In this document: positions 43,230 through 51,749 of the stretch, piece after piece
Layout: every line of letters begins with the position of its first letter
How positions within the stretch are numbered: position 1 is the stretch's first letter
Source: Mesorhizobium qingshengii
GTDB taxonomy: Bacteria; Pseudomonadota; Alphaproteobacteria; Rhizobiales; Rhizobiaceae
NCBI RefSeq assembly: GCF_900103325.1
Contig: NZ_FMXM01000002.1
Coordinates: 1-64,000, forward strand
Length of the DNA: 64,000 bases
Direction: 5' to 3'
Made by a program: the position numbers and the translations under genes
Notes under the pieces: generated by a model
What the model was told of the DNA's origin: nothing
The model's database searches: none
The model's input: only the letters and a program-made list of their open reading frames with translations

Positions 43230-43982
43230 TCATTTGGCTGTGTACCCACCGTCCACGAGATGGTAGCTGCCGGTGATGAAGCTGGCATCGGCAGACAGCA
43301 GGAAGCATGTCAGCGCCGAGACTTCCTCTGGTGTTCCCAGACGACCAATTGGATGCAGGGCCGCCAGTTGTCCGATAGCTTCAGCGTCCAGGTTCTTCGC
43401 CAGTAGCGGCGTATCGATGAAGGCGGGCCCGACGGCGTTGATGCGAATATTCTGGCCGGCATACTCCAGGGCTGCAGTCTTCGTCAGCCCGACGAGCGCG
43501 TGCTTGGTCGAAACGTAGGCACAGGCATTCTCCCAACCAACCGAGCCGAGAATGGACGACATGTTGACGATCGCGCCTCCGCCCGATTTCAGCATGGCGG
43601 CGATCTCATATTTCAGGCCGTAGAAAACGCCGTTGAGGTTGACGTCGATGATTTTCTGCCAGTCCTCGAGGGGATAGTTGACCGTCGTCTCGCTAGGCCC
43701 GCCGATGCCGGCATTGTTAACTGCGAGCTGGAGTCCGCCAAAAGTCTCCACTGCGAACGCTACCATCTGCTCGACCGAGCGCGGATCGGCGACATCGACC
43801 TGACAGGCACGCGCGTTGCCGAGCGTCGAGCTGATCTGCGTCACAGTTCTTACGGCAGACGCGATATCGATATCGGCGGCGACGACATGCGCTCCGCTTG
43901 CCGCCAGTTCAATTGCGATTGCAGCACCGATGCCTGATCCAGCCCCGGTTACGATCGCGGTCTTTCCTTGGAAATCTCTCAT
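43230..43982 (-). CDS. Classical SDR oxidoreductase
   Basis: A 250-residue short-chain dehydrogenase. The NAD(P) loop TGAGSGIGAAIA, then VDVADP, NNAGIGG, the catalytic triad INMSS-type Ser (NMSSILGSVGW) and YVSTKHALVG (Tyr-x3-Lys), and the end FITGSYHLVDGGYTAK are all intact. An Asp at the end of the second strand (VVAADID) favours NAD over NADP. Substrate unknown; glucose 1-dehydrogenase or 3-oxoacyl reductase-like annotations are usual. A full FixK-type box lies 50 bases upstream, at 44032-44045, so microaerobic control is likely. Confidence 0.9.
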   Translation of the reverse strand: MRDFQGKTAIVTGAGSGIGAAIAIELAASGAHVVAADIDIASAVRTVTQISSTLGNARACQVDVADPRSVEQMVAFAVETFGGLQLAVNNAGIGGPSETTVNYPLEDWQKIIDVNLNGVFYGLKYEIAAMLKSGGGAIVNMSSILGSVGWENACAYVSTKHALVGLTKTAALEYAGQNIRINAVGPAFIDTPLLAKNLDAEAIGQLAALHPIGRLGTPEEVSALTCFLLSADASFITGSYHLVDGGYTAK

Positions 43983-44031
43983 CGCGGCGCTCCATTGCCT
44001 ACAACCCTAGCGACAAGCGCAAGATGACGAC

Positions 44032-44045
44032 TTGATCATCGTCAA
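44032..44045. promoter_or_regulatory. FixK/FNR-type box upstream of SDR
   Basis: TTGAT-CATC-GTCAA, a two-fold symmetric 5-4-5 site matching the FNR/FixK consensus TTGAT-N4-ATCAA except one base. Centred about 56 bases before the SDR start at 43982, which fits a class II activator position if the transcript starts some 15 bases before the ATG. Confidence 0.75.
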
Positions 44046-44221
44046 ACTGCGGCCGCGGAGGGACGCCAATGGACCCGAAGCTGATCGCAGGGAATTTTTT
44101 CCGCGCAGCGGTCAGCGGATCGCAATGCCGGCGAGACCTCCAGCATGCATACTTTCTGCGGCCGAGCAGAGCGCTCATACGGCGATCGTGCGCATGGTGC
44201 GCAGCGCCACCACCAACCAAA

Positions 44222-44389
44222 TTAAACGACTCCAGGAATTTCATCACCGGCGACGAGCGGCTGTTGCGGGTGGAGCAGATCACCGTTGACGAAGTGCAGA
44301 TTGGTCCGGCAGACAGCCATGCCTCAATCTTCAACCCGGTCTCACCCACCGATCAGCTTCAAAGGAGTGCCGATCCTTTCGAGTACCAT
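44222..44389 (-). pseudogene. Zinc-dependent alcohol dehydrogenase, N-terminal remnant
   Basis: The minus strand from an ATG at 44389 reads MVLERIGTPLKLIGG. After a frame change it gives ETGLKIEA, and after another MAVCRTNLHFVNGD followed by PLVAGDEIPGVV and a TAA at 44222. Family members read M-x-L-x-(R/K)-x-G-x-P-L..., then KVEA-x-x-VCRTDLHVVDG..., then PLVPGHEIVG. Three frames and the loss of the zinc-ligand His of GHE (here GDE) mark it as decayed. Bases 43983-44221 hold the SDR promoter and probably more of this gene, unrecognisable. It lies in the stress gene group. Confidence 0.72.
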
Positions 44390-44409
44390 CGCTTTCCTGA
44401 TAGCTGCCG

Positions 44410-44443
44410 AAAAAAGAGGGAGCGGACCACGATCCGCCTCCCC
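44410..44443 (-). terminator. Rho-independent terminator of the BON gene
   Basis: Read on the minus strand, GGGAGGCGGA pairs with TCCGCTCCC (one bulge) around a short loop, and six T residues follow. It lies about 20 bases beyond the stop of the BON protein gene at 44461. One of the few classical terminators I could see in the window. Confidence 0.78.
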
Positions 44444-44460
44444 TTTACCGCCCGAACATA

Positions 44461-45108
44461 TCAGACGATCATAATACGGTCATCGACCATATGGACCCCA
44501 GGCGCGGCCCAGGCGGCCCTCACCGTCGCACTCCGCTCGGCCCAGGTATGCACCTTGCCATCGAGCGTAACCTTTCCGCCGGACACGGTGACTTCTATGC
44601 CCTTCGCCTCAACTTCGGCGTTGCGTTTCAATGCATCTTCTATGCGCTTTTTTACGTCCGGTACTGATGCGTGGGGCTTTACCTCAATGTTGTTGTAGAC
44701 GCCGAGCACGCCGTCCAAGTACCGGATGGCGGCGAACGCTGCGGCTCTCTGATACTGCCAGTCCACCTTACCGGTGAGGGTTATCCAGCCATCTTGGACC
44801 TTCACCTGCACTGCTCCGTCGGGGACCACCGTATTCCAGCTGATTGTATGCAGAGCACGCTTCGCGATCTCGTCGTCAGCGGTGACATTGGCGCCGAAAG
44901 GCCGTACTTCGATCTCCTGGGCAACACCTTTTACGCCCTTGACGGAGAGTACCGCATTTTCCGCTGCTGCCTTCTGTGCAAACGTCGAGACGTGGCCAGT
45001 CAGTGTGACTACACCGTTGTCGACGGCGACGCCGATGTTGGCCGCGTCGATACTGGGCTCGAACTCCAGCTCATCGATGATGTTCTGTCGCAAGATATTG
45101 TCGTTCAT
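44461..45108 (-). CDS. Triple BON-domain protein
   Basis: A 215-residue protein with three BON domains (about 3-72, 78-145, 150-215), each ending in the family pattern G-x-V-x-L-x-G-x-V (GVVTLTGHVSTFAQ, GWITLTGKVDWQYQ, GKVTLDGKVHTWAE). No signal peptide, so cytosolic. BON domains bind membranes or phospholipid; multi-BON proteins without export signals are common in alphaproteobacterial stress regulons. Start at the ATG at 45108, preceded by the strong GGAGGTGCGAC; the frame is open to 45138. A perfect FixK box lies 69 bases upstream, and a terminator follows, so it is transcribed alone. Confidence 0.9.
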   Translation of the reverse strand: MNDNILRQNIIDELEFEPSIDAANIGVAVDNGVVTLTGHVSTFAQKAAAENAVLSVKGVKGVAQEIEVRPFGANVTADDEIAKRALHTISWNTVVPDGAVQVKVQDGWITLTGKVDWQYQRAAAFAAIRYLDGVLGVYNNIEVKPHASVPDVKKRIEDALKRNAEVEAKGIEVTVSGGKVTLDGKVHTWAERSATVRAAWAAPGVHMVDDRIMIV

Positions 45109-45176
45109 GTCGCACCTCCACGAGCGGTTCGCACCCACTCGACGATTTCAAAATGCACGAAGGAGCGGTCGCCGCC

Positions 45177-45190
45177 TTGATGAGAATCAA
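45177..45190. promoter_or_regulatory. FixK/FNR-type box upstream of BON gene (consensus match)
   Basis: TTGAT-GAGA-ATCAA, an exact match to the FNR/FixK consensus. Centred about 75 bases before the BON start at 45108. It could also serve the plus-strand MFS gene, but that start is 380 bases away. Confidence 0.82.
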
Positions 45191-45572
45191 AAGGCTAGTG
45201 TGCTTGGGGGATCCTCTTCCGGGTGCGCCGCGAGACTGATCAGCGCGATTACCGTTCGGCCGAAGCGGCGGTCACCGTCGCCATCCTCGCCGTTTACGAG
45301 ATGTGCACCTGTGCCGTCAGCGCGCTGCGAAAGGATTGGCGCAAGACAGGCCTGAGTGCCCACTGCGAGGTCGGCCGTCTGCGCGAGGCGATGGTCCATC
45401 GTCCGGACCTCAGCCTGCGCAGGCGTACAGCGGAGAACTGCAAGTCCACTCTTCGGCGACTGTGGCCGCCCACTCACCCACTTGATCTCGATGGACATTG
45501 CCGGCACGGGTTCGATACGGTGGACACGACCCGCCGAGATCGCGGCAGTATCGACCTGCTGACAGGGGAGGC
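45191..45572. other. Intergenic, possible decayed gene
   Basis: About 380 bases upstream of the MFS gene. One plus-strand frame (45262-45330) gives EAAVTVAILAVYEMC, faintly like the TAVxVAxLTxYDMCK helix of MoaC, but no other MoaC motif is found around it. I do not call a gene. The region should contain the MFS promoter. Confidence 0.3.
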
Positions 45573-46850
45573 ATGGAACACTTCGAGACGTCAGAAAATG
45601 CCCCCATCCGCCTGCGGACCATCCCCGCAGGAATCTGGGCGCTGGGCTTCGTGTCGCTGCTGATGGACGTCTCGTCCGAGATGATCCACGCTTTGCTGCC
45701 GATCTACCTCGTGACCGCAATGGGGGCATCAATGGTGACGGTCGGGATGATCGAAGGCGTTGCTGAGGCGACGGCCGCCATCACCAAGGTCTTCTCCGGT
45801 GCGCTGTCTGATTGGTTGGGAAAACGCAAGCTGCTGGCCGTCATCGGTTACGGTCTCGCCGCCGTCACCAAGCTGGTGTTCCCGCTGGCTTCAACAGTCG
45901 GCTGGGTCATGGCGGCGCGCTTTGTCGACCGGATCGGCAAGGGAATCCGCGATGCACCCCGTGACGCGCTGGTTGCAGATATTGCTCCGCCCCACTTGCG
46001 AGGCGCGAGTTTCGGCCTTCGTCAGTCGCTCGACACGGTTGGTGCATTTGTCGGACCGCTCCTGGCGATTGGCTTCATGTGGCTGACCTTCAATCAGTTT
46101 CAGATCGTGTTCTGGGTCGCGATCCTACCTGGCGTGCTGGCGGTGGCTTTGCTGCTCGTTGTGGTCAAAGAGCCAGCGCGACCTGCGGGTCTGCGCGAGG
46201 TGCGCGCGCCCTTGAGTCTGCCTGAGCTGCGGAGCCTTGGCTCTTCCTTCTGGCTCGTCGTGTGCGTCGCCACGGTGTTCACTTTGGCCAGATTCAGCGA
46301 GGCCTTTCTGATACTGCGCGCGCAAGCAATGGGTTTGCCGATCGTACTCATCCCCTTGGTACTCGTGGTCATGAACGTAATCTACTCGCTCGCGGCCTAT
46401 CCGGCGGGCGCGCTCTCCGATCGCGTCAATCGCCTGACAATGCTAATTATCGGCTTTTCGATCCTGATTGCTGCAGACCTTGTCCTGGCGCGTCCCGGAA
46501 ATCTTGCCGGTGTCGCGCTCGGCGTGGCGCTCTGGGGCCTGCATCTGGGATTTACACAAGGGCTTTTGGCAACGCTGGTCGCCGATACGGCGCCGCCAGA
46601 ATTGAGAGGCACCGCCTTCGGGATTTTCAATCTGTCGGGTGGGCTCTCGCTGCTGGCGGCCAGCCTGTTGGCAGGCATGCTCTGGGACAATTTTGGCCCG
46701 CAGATGACCTTCCTGGCGGGCGCGGGTTTCACCGCGCTGGCGCTCCTTGGTCTTGGCCTGGTCCGCTGGCGTGTCCCAGCCCTTGGGCGCAATCAGAAGA
46801 CCGAGACCGAAGAAGGAACGACGTCCAGTCAATCCGAAACTCGTCCCTGA
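45573..46850 (+). CDS. MFS transporter
   Basis: A 425-residue major facilitator with about 12 helices. The first loop carries GALSDWLGKRK, the MFS G-x3-D-x2-G-(R/K)-(R/K) signature, repeated in the second half as AGALSDRVNR. RFVDRIGKGIRDAPRDALVADIA is a further typical loop of this subgroup, which includes multidrug and antibiotic-like exporters in bacteria. Substrate unknown. I start at the ATG at 45573, after AGGGGAGG; the frame is open to 45498. It follows the BON promoter region and precedes the host-attachment gene on the same strand. Confidence 0.88.
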   Translation: MEHFETSENAPIRLRTIPAGIWALGFVSLLMDVSSEMIHALLPIYLVTAMGASMVTVGMIEGVAEATAAITKVFSGALSDWLGKRKLLAVIGYGLAAVTKLVFPLASTVGWVMAARFVDRIGKGIRDAPRDALVADIAPPHLRGASFGLRQSLDTVGAFVGPLLAIGFMWLTFNQFQIVFWVAILPGVLAVALLLVVVKEPARPAGLREVRAPLSLPELRSLGSSFWLVVCVATVFTLARFSEAFLILRAQAMGLPIVLIPLVLVVMNVIYSLAAYPAGALSDRVNRLTMLIIGFSILIAADLVLARPGNLAGVALGVALWGLHLGFTQGLLATLVADTAPPELRGTAFGIFNLSGGLSLLAASLLAGMLWDNFGPQMTFLAGAGFTALALLGLGLVRWRVPALGRNQKTETEEGTTSSQSETRP

Positions 46851-46895
46851 TGTACCTATTCGATGGAAACCAATTGGCAGCGATGCAAGGCAGCA

Positions 46896-46909
46896 TTGAC
46901 CCGGATCAA
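46896..46909. promoter_or_regulatory. FixK/FNR-type box upstream of host-attachment gene
   Basis: TTGAC-CCGG-ATCAA, one base from the TTGAT-N4-ATCAA consensus. Centred about 63 bases before the ATG at 46966. It lies 46 bases after the MFS stop. Confidence 0.78.
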
Positions 46910-46965
46910 AACCAAACTTCTAGCCTACTGTATGATTCAAAATAAATCATCTGAACGAGGCTATC

Positions 46966-47436
46966 ATGAAACCGCAGAGAACCTGGGTCCTGGTCGCAGA
47001 TGGAGCACGCGCACGAATTCTGCGAGATGTCCTATCGACCGGGAAGACGCCTGACAAACAAGAAGATCTGGTGTTCCATTCGGAACCGCGGCAATTGCGC
47101 GAGATCATGGCCGACAAGCCGGGTCGCAGCTTCGCTTCGACTGGGGCACGACGATCGGCGATGGAATATCATTCCGATCCGGTTCGCGATGAGGACCGAG
47201 CCTTTGCTGCAAAGCTGGCCGACACGCTGCAGGGTCATCATCTTGCTGGAGATTTCGACCAGCTCGTGGTCGCCGCCGCCCCCCAAATGCTAGGCGACCT
47301 TCGTCTCGCTTTTCCGGAAAGCCTTCGCAAGGTCACGGCCGCCGAAATAGCCAAGGATTTCACCAAGCTGCCGGAACATGAGCTTCGGGACGTGATCCGG
47401 AAGCTCGAAATCAAGCGCCTATCCACGGATGAATGA
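46966..47436 (+). CDS. Host attachment family protein (AtsE-like)
   Basis: A 156-residue protein of the 'protein required for attachment to host cells' family, named from Agrobacterium work. It starts TWVLVADGARARILRDV, the family's opening, and has DPVRDEDRAFAAKLADTL, LVVAAAPQMLGDLR and the end TKLPEHELRDVIRKL. The fold is related to the eRF1 middle domain; biochemical activity is not established. GAGG 5 bases before the ATG. The FixK box upstream puts it in the low-oxygen set. Transcribed alone or with the FMN-binding gene 300 bases on. Confidence 0.9.
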   Translation: MKPQRTWVLVADGARARILRDVLSTGKTPDKQEDLVFHSEPRQLREIMADKPGRSFASTGARRSAMEYHSDPVRDEDRAFAAKLADTLQGHHLAGDFDQLVVAAAPQMLGDLRLAFPESLRKVTAAEIAKDFTKLPEHELRDVIRKLEIKRLSTDE

Positions 47437-47738
47437 GCAGCAGAGGCGTTCGTTCACGCTATCGATAGGGGTTTCCTGCGGTCATGGATGAAAACGCCGC
47501 GCAGGCGCGACCTCGGCTCATATGTAGCGGTCCCGACGAGATAGTTATTTCCGTGGGCGCCGTCTCAGCCCTCGGGGTTGAACCTGGCAGCAACCGGCCG
47601 TGTTCAGGCCGGCGAAGAATCAGGTGAAAGCGATCTGCTGTCTGCCGCGAGACCGGGCCATCGGCTCTCCGGGGCAATTTGATGCATCTGACGGTGGCCG
47701 CGCGAATTCCTAGGTTCTTGACCCTCGGGAGATGAACG
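47437..47738. other. Intergenic with FixK half-site
   Basis: About 300 bases. TTGAT-GCAT-CTGAC at 47679-47692 keeps the left half of a FixK site, centred about 54 bases before the next start, but the right half is poor. No gene recognised. Confidence 0.3.
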
Positions 47739-48185
47739 ATGTTGATACGCACCCTAGGCATGAACGAATGTACAAAGGTGCTGGCCGGGCATCATTTGGC
47801 CCGTCTGGCTTGCGCCAAGGACGGGCGCCCCTATCTGGTTCCGATCTACTACGCCTACGCGGATGAGGCACTCTATGCCTTCTCCATTCCAGGCAAGAAG
47901 ATCGACTGGATGCGTGCCAATCCGCAAGTGTCGGTGCTCGTCGAAAGTCCGCTACAAAGACGTCAATGGAAGAGCGTGATCGTGGACGGACGCTATGAAG
48001 AGCTGCCCGAGCGGATTGGGCACAAGCGCCAGCGGGATCATGCATGGTCGTTGCTGAGCACTCATACGGATTGGTGGGAGCCCGGCGCCCTGAAGCCTGT
48101 GACGCCTCCCTTGGCCGACGATGCCCGGCACATCTTCTTCCGTATAGTCATTGAGGAGGTTTCGGGGCGCGAAGCGAAGGAGTAA
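47739..48185 (+). CDS. Pyridoxamine 5'-phosphate oxidase-like FMN-binding protein
   Basis: A 148-residue split-barrel flavoprotein of the Pyridox_ox_2 type. Motifs are HHLARLACAKDGRPYLVPIYYAY near the N-terminus (the family's R-L-x-x-x-x-D-G-x-P-Y-(V/I)-V-P core), FSIPGKKIDWMRANPQVSVLVE and WKSVIVDGRYEELP. These match small FMN-binding proteins often called nitroimidazole-resistance-like. No partner enzyme is evident. GGGAG about 9 bases before the ATG. In this neighbourhood it probably belongs to the stress set. Confidence 0.85.
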   Translation: MLIRTLGMNECTKVLAGHHLARLACAKDGRPYLVPIYYAYADEALYAFSIPGKKIDWMRANPQVSVLVESPLQRRQWKSVIVDGRYEELPERIGHKRQRDHAWSLLSTHTDWWEPGALKPVTPPLADDARHIFFRIVIEEVSGREAKE

Positions 48186-48255
48186 AGGGCGTGCGCGGAT
48201 CAACTCTGGTCACGAGCCCCCTTGATGAATTCCGTTGCGAGCTCCCGAGGGACGC

Positions 48256-48948
48256 TCACGTGTAGCCGGCAGATAAAGTGACAACGCGGAGATTGTCCAC
48301 TACGCGGACAGCGCCGGGCGTGTTTTCCGCCGCGATGCGTATTGCTGCGCGCACCTTTTCATCCGCGACCGTTCCGTTCAGATTGACGACACCGTCGCGA
48401 ACGACGACGTCGATCGTGGCGCCATGCGTCCAGGGTTTGCTTTCGACTTCGTCCAAAATGCTCTTGCGGATTGCCAGGTCGCTGAAGACCGATGAAGGGA
48501 TTTCACCAGTATGTCGCGACAGCGCCGACAATAGGTTGGAGCGGCTTACGATGCCGATCACTTTGCCGTCGCTGACGACAGGCAACCGCTTGATGCCGCG
48601 TTCTTCCATCAGGTCGACGATCTCGCTGACGGGGGTGTCCGGTCCGACGCTTGCGACGTCGCGGCTCATGACGTGCTCGACCTTCCGCCCATGCTCCTGC
48701 GCGTATTCCTGCGCCAATTGTCTCGCACTCAGCCAGATTTCGAGCCATCGTGGGCGATGACGCTCGGTTCCGATCTCCTCCCGACGCAACAGATCGCGCT
48801 CGGTAACAATGCCCAGCAGCTTTCCTTGTGCGTTGACGACCGGCAGGCCGCTGACGTGGTGCTCAAGCATGACACGCGCCGCATGCTCGATGGTGGTGTC
48901 AGGACGTACCGTCGTCGCCCCCAAGGTCATGATGTCACTGGCTTTCAT
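48256..48948 (-). CDS. CBS-pair protein with C-terminal BON domain
   Basis: A 230-residue cytosolic protein: two CBS domains (about 1-60 and 90-145; MKASDIMTLGATTV, GKLLGIVTERDLL, HVMSRDVASVGP, GKVIGIVSRSNLL) that normally bind adenosyl nucleotides, then a BON domain (about 150-225; DGVVNLNGTVADEKVR). CBS-BON proteins are common in rhizobia and may sense energy state. Its ATG overlaps the PEP synthase stop (ATGA), so the two are translationally coupled. This suggests that the CBS-BON protein regulates or co-functions with PEP synthase. Confidence 0.9.
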   Translation of the reverse strand: MKASDIMTLGATTVRPDTTIEHAARVMLEHHVSGLPVVNAQGKLLGIVTERDLLRREEIGTERHRPRWLEIWLSARQLAQEYAQEHGRKVEHVMSRDVASVGPDTPVSEIVDLMEERGIKRLPVVSDGKVIGIVSRSNLLSALSRHTGEIPSSVFSDLAIRKSILDEVESKPWTHGATIDVVVRDGVVNLNGTVADEKVRAAIRIAAENTPGAVRVVDNLRVVTLSAGYT

Positions 48949-51362
48949 TGTATTGCCTCACTGTTTCTGGTCGCCGCTTCAGCCATGGCGACCTTGCGCT
49001 TCACCGCGATGAAGCTGTCTGGACTGACCGAGATCGAGTCGATGCCGCAGTCGACGAGGAATGTCGCGAATTCGGGATGATCGCTCGGCGCTTGCCCACA
49101 GAGGCCAATCTTGGCGCCAGACTTGCGGGCTGCACTGATGACGTTCGAGATCATCCATTTGACCGCGGCATCTTGTTCGTCGAACAAGCTCGCGAGCTCG
49201 GCGGAGTCCCGATCGACGCCAAGTGTGAGCTGTGTAAGGTCGTTCGATCCGATCGAGAAGCCGTCGAAGCGTTTTGCGAATTCCGCCGCTAGGATGACGT
49301 TGGATGGGATTTCGCACATGACGAAGACCTCCAAGCCATCTTCGCCGCGCCTGAGCCCGTTCGCTGCCATGGCCTCGAGCACCTGGTCGGCCTCATGCGT
49401 CGACCGGCAAAACGGGATCATCACGATGACGTTCCGAAATCCCATTTCGTTCCGCAGCCGACGGATGGCTCGGCACTCAAGCGCGAAGCCCTCGCGGTAA
49501 AGCGGGGAGTAGTAGCGGGATGCTCCTCGGAACCCGATCATCGGGTTTTCCTCTTTTGGCTCGAACTGGGCGCCACCTATCAGCCCGGCATATTCATTGG
49601 TCTTGAAATCGCTCATGCGCACAATGACGGGCTTCGGGTAAAGCGCCGCGGCGATGCGCGACAGCCCGCGCGCCAACCGGTCGACAAAATACTCCGTCTT
49701 GTCAGCATAGCCGGCCGTCAATTCCGCGATCTCGCGCTTGGCGGCCTCGTCCTTGAGCTGGTCGAAGTGCACCAGCGCCATCGGATGGACGCGGATGTGG
49801 TTGCTCACGACGAACTCCATGCGGGCGAGACCGACACCGTCGGCGGGAAGACGCCACCAGTGCAACGCGGCGGCCGGATTTGCCAGATTGAGCATAATCT
49901 GGGTGTGCGTTTCGGGAAGGTTGGTCATGTCGACCATCTCTGTTTCGAAGTCGGCCGTTCCTTCGTAGACAAATCCCTGGTCGCCTTCGGCGCAGGACAC
50001 CGTTACCACCTGCTCGCCATGCAGCAACTCAGTAGCGTTGCCGGTCCCGACGATTGCTGGCAAGCCGAGTTCGCGACTGACGATGGCAGCATGCGACGTG
50101 CGCCCGCCGTGATCGGTGACGATCGCCGCTGCCCGCTTCATGATTGGCACCCAATCCGGATCGGTGGTTCCGGTGACGAGGATTGCACCGTCGACGAAGT
50201 TGGCGATATCGCGGGCATTTTCGATCAGGCAGACGCGACCTGCGACGACCGCATCACCGATAGCAAGGCCAGTAGTGAGCTTTCTGCCCTTTCGCGTGAT
50301 CGTGTAAGACCTGAATGCTGCCATTTCGCGACGGGACTGGACCGTCTCTGGCCGCGCCTGGACGATGAAGGTCTCGCCTGTCTCGCCGTCTTTTGCCCAC
50401 TCCATGTCCATCGGACAGCCGTAATGGGCCTCGATCGCAGCAGCCCATCTGGCAAGCACCAGGATATCCCGATCCTCAAGAACGAAAGCCGTGCGCTCGA
50501 TCTTCGAGGTCGGCACATTGCGGGTTGGCTTCTCGCCGTTGGCGTAGATCATCTTCAGCGCCTTGCCGCCACACTTCTTGCCGATGATGGGGACGAAAGC
50601 GGGAGTGGAGAGCAAGGGCTTGAAGACCTGATATTCGTCAGGATCGACGGCGCCTTGCACAACATTTTCGCCCAGTCCCCAAGCGGCGTCGATGACGACG
50701 ACATCCTTGAAGCCGGTTTCCGTGTCGATCGAGAACATGACGCCCGATCCACCAAGATCCGAACGGACCATCTGCTGCACGCCGATTGAAAGGGCGACGC
50801 TCATATGGTCGAAGCCTTTTGCCTGGCGATAGCTGATGGCTCGATCGGTAAAGAGCGATGCGTAGCAACGGCGGCATGCCACCAACAGAGCCTTGTCACC
50901 ACGAATGTTCAGGAAGGTTTCCTGCTGACCGGCGAAGCTCGCGTCGGGCAAATCCTCGGCGGTCGCGCTCGAACGCACGGCGACATCGACCTCTGCTTTT
51001 CCAATGCGCTGGCAAAGCTCGCGATAGGCGGTCGTGATTGCCGTCGCGGTTTCCTCGGGCCAATCACCATGCAGAAACAATTCCCGAATCGCCTGGCCGG
51101 TCTCGGCAAGAGTGGCCTTGCCGGCAGCCAATGCGCCAAGCAGCTTTTGGATGCGCTCCTCCAGCCGGTTCGCCTGTATGAAATCCCAGTAGGCCTCAGC
51201 CGTGGTCGCAAAACCAGGCGGGACACGAATGCCCTTTGGTGCCAAAGCCTGCACCATCTCGCCCAGCGAAGCATTCTTGCCACCGACACGGCCGACATCA
51301 CCGCGTCCGATCTCTTCAAATCGGACCGTTAGCCTGGCGACTCGTGATGATTGCCCACTCAT
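48945..51362 (-). CDS. ppsA: Phosphoenolpyruvate synthase
   Basis: An 805-residue PEP synthase (pyruvate, water dikinase), making PEP from pyruvate and ATP. The N-terminal ATP-grasp part has VGGKNASLGEM and VRSSATAEDLPDASFAGQQETF. The phosphohistidine domain has VTDHGGRTSHAAIVSREL with catalytic His. The C-terminal TIM barrel ends with VIPFCRS and IGLCGQAPSDHPEFA (proton-donor Cys). The frame is open to 51698, but the ATG at 51362 is right: GGGAG stands 7 bases before it and the length fits the family (about 790-805). A FixK box is 53 bases upstream. Coupled to the CBS-BON gene downstream. Confidence 0.93.
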   Translation of the reverse strand: MSGQSSRVARLTVRFEEIGRGDVGRVGGKNASLGEMVQALAPKGIRVPPGFATTAEAYWDFIQANRLEERIQKLLGALAAGKATLAETGQAIRELFLHGDWPEETATAITTAYRELCQRIGKAEVDVAVRSSATAEDLPDASFAGQQETFLNIRGDKALLVACRRCYASLFTDRAISYRQAKGFDHMSVALSIGVQQMVRSDLGGSGVMFSIDTETGFKDVVVIDAAWGLGENVVQGAVDPDEYQVFKPLLSTPAFVPIIGKKCGGKALKMIYANGEKPTRNVPTSKIERTAFVLEDRDILVLARWAAAIEAHYGCPMDMEWAKDGETGETFIVQARPETVQSRREMAAFRSYTITRKGRKLTTGLAIGDAVVAGRVCLIENARDIANFVDGAILVTGTTDPDWVPIMKRAAAIVTDHGGRTSHAAIVSRELGLPAIVGTGNATELLHGEQVVTVSCAEGDQGFVYEGTADFETEMVDMTNLPETHTQIMLNLANPAAALHWWRLPADGVGLARMEFVVSNHIRVHPMALVHFDQLKDEAAKREIAELTAGYADKTEYFVDRLARGLSRIAAALYPKPVIVRMSDFKTNEYAGLIGGAQFEPKEENPMIGFRGASRYYSPLYREGFALECRAIRRLRNEMGFRNVIVMIPFCRSTHEADQVLEAMAANGLRRGEDGLEVFVMCEIPSNVILAAEFAKRFDGFSIGSNDLTQLTLGVDRDSAELASLFDEQDAAVKWMISNVISAARKSGAKIGLCGQAPSDHPEFATFLVDCGIDSISVSPDSFIAVKRKVAMAEAATRNSEAIQ

Positions 51363-51414
51363 TCGACTCTCCCGGAACATTCTGGTCAATCTGCCGATTT
51401 CGCGGTCAGAAACC

Positions 51415-51428
51415 TTGATCCCGGTCAA
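51415..51428. promoter_or_regulatory. FixK/FNR-type box upstream of PEP synthase
   Basis: TTGAT-CCCG-GTCAA, one base from consensus, centred about 60 bases before the PEP synthase ATG at 51362. Its presence is a further argument against the long upstream extension of the reading frame. Confidence 0.8.
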
Positions 51429-51668
51429 GAATTCGAAACAGGACGTCGGTGCGAACGCCTTATCCATCTCGTGCCATCGATATATCGGCATGGACAGCGC
51501 GCCGCACTGCTGCGCGGGCCAGCAGGCGGATATGTCGGACAAGTCCAATCTACTGGAAGGGTGCTGGAATATGGCATTGCGTGCACCGGCTCCCGCCCCC
51601 GCGACTTCAACGCCTTCGATCGTGGCTAGGGCCTGAGCGCCACATCGAAGCCGGGTGTCTCCCACATA

Positions 51669-51682
51669 TTGACGCAAATCAA
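51669..51682. promoter_or_regulatory. FixK/FNR-type box upstream of sugar-binding protein
   Basis: TTGAC-GCAA-ATCAA, centred about 75 bases before the binding-protein ATG. The identical 14 bases recur at 54532-54545, with the same 81-base spacing to a downstream ATG. Confidence 0.82.
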
Positions 51683-51749
51683 CGACGCTACCACGCATCC
51701 GTCGCAGCCTGCCCTAAGTCGGACCGATCCGACCTAACGGGAGGATAAT
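51669..51749 (+). repeat. Promoter/leader repeat, copy A
   Basis: An 81-base leader from the FixK box to the ATG of the binding-protein gene. By hand count about 60 of 81 positions equal copy B at 54532-54612, with no gaps. The first 17 bases are identical. GGGAGG lies before the ATG. Confidence 0.85.

Noticed and set aside
45262-45330. MoaC-like helix EAAVTVAILAVYEMC
   Set aside because: Only one short resemblance, no other MoaC motif on either side; could be chance.
47679-47692. FixK-like site TTGAT-GCAT-CTGAC
   Set aside because: Right half-site does not fit; position is good but sequence is not enough. Similar half-sites at about 43190 and 53179 were also rejected.
49395-50789. 464-codon open frame on the plus strand
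   Set aside because: Antisense to PEP synthase, composition typical of shadow frames in GC-rich DNA.
51363-51698. 112-codon N-terminal extension of PEP synthase
   Set aside because: Would cover a FixK box, and a good ribosome-binding site plus family length support the ATG at 51362.
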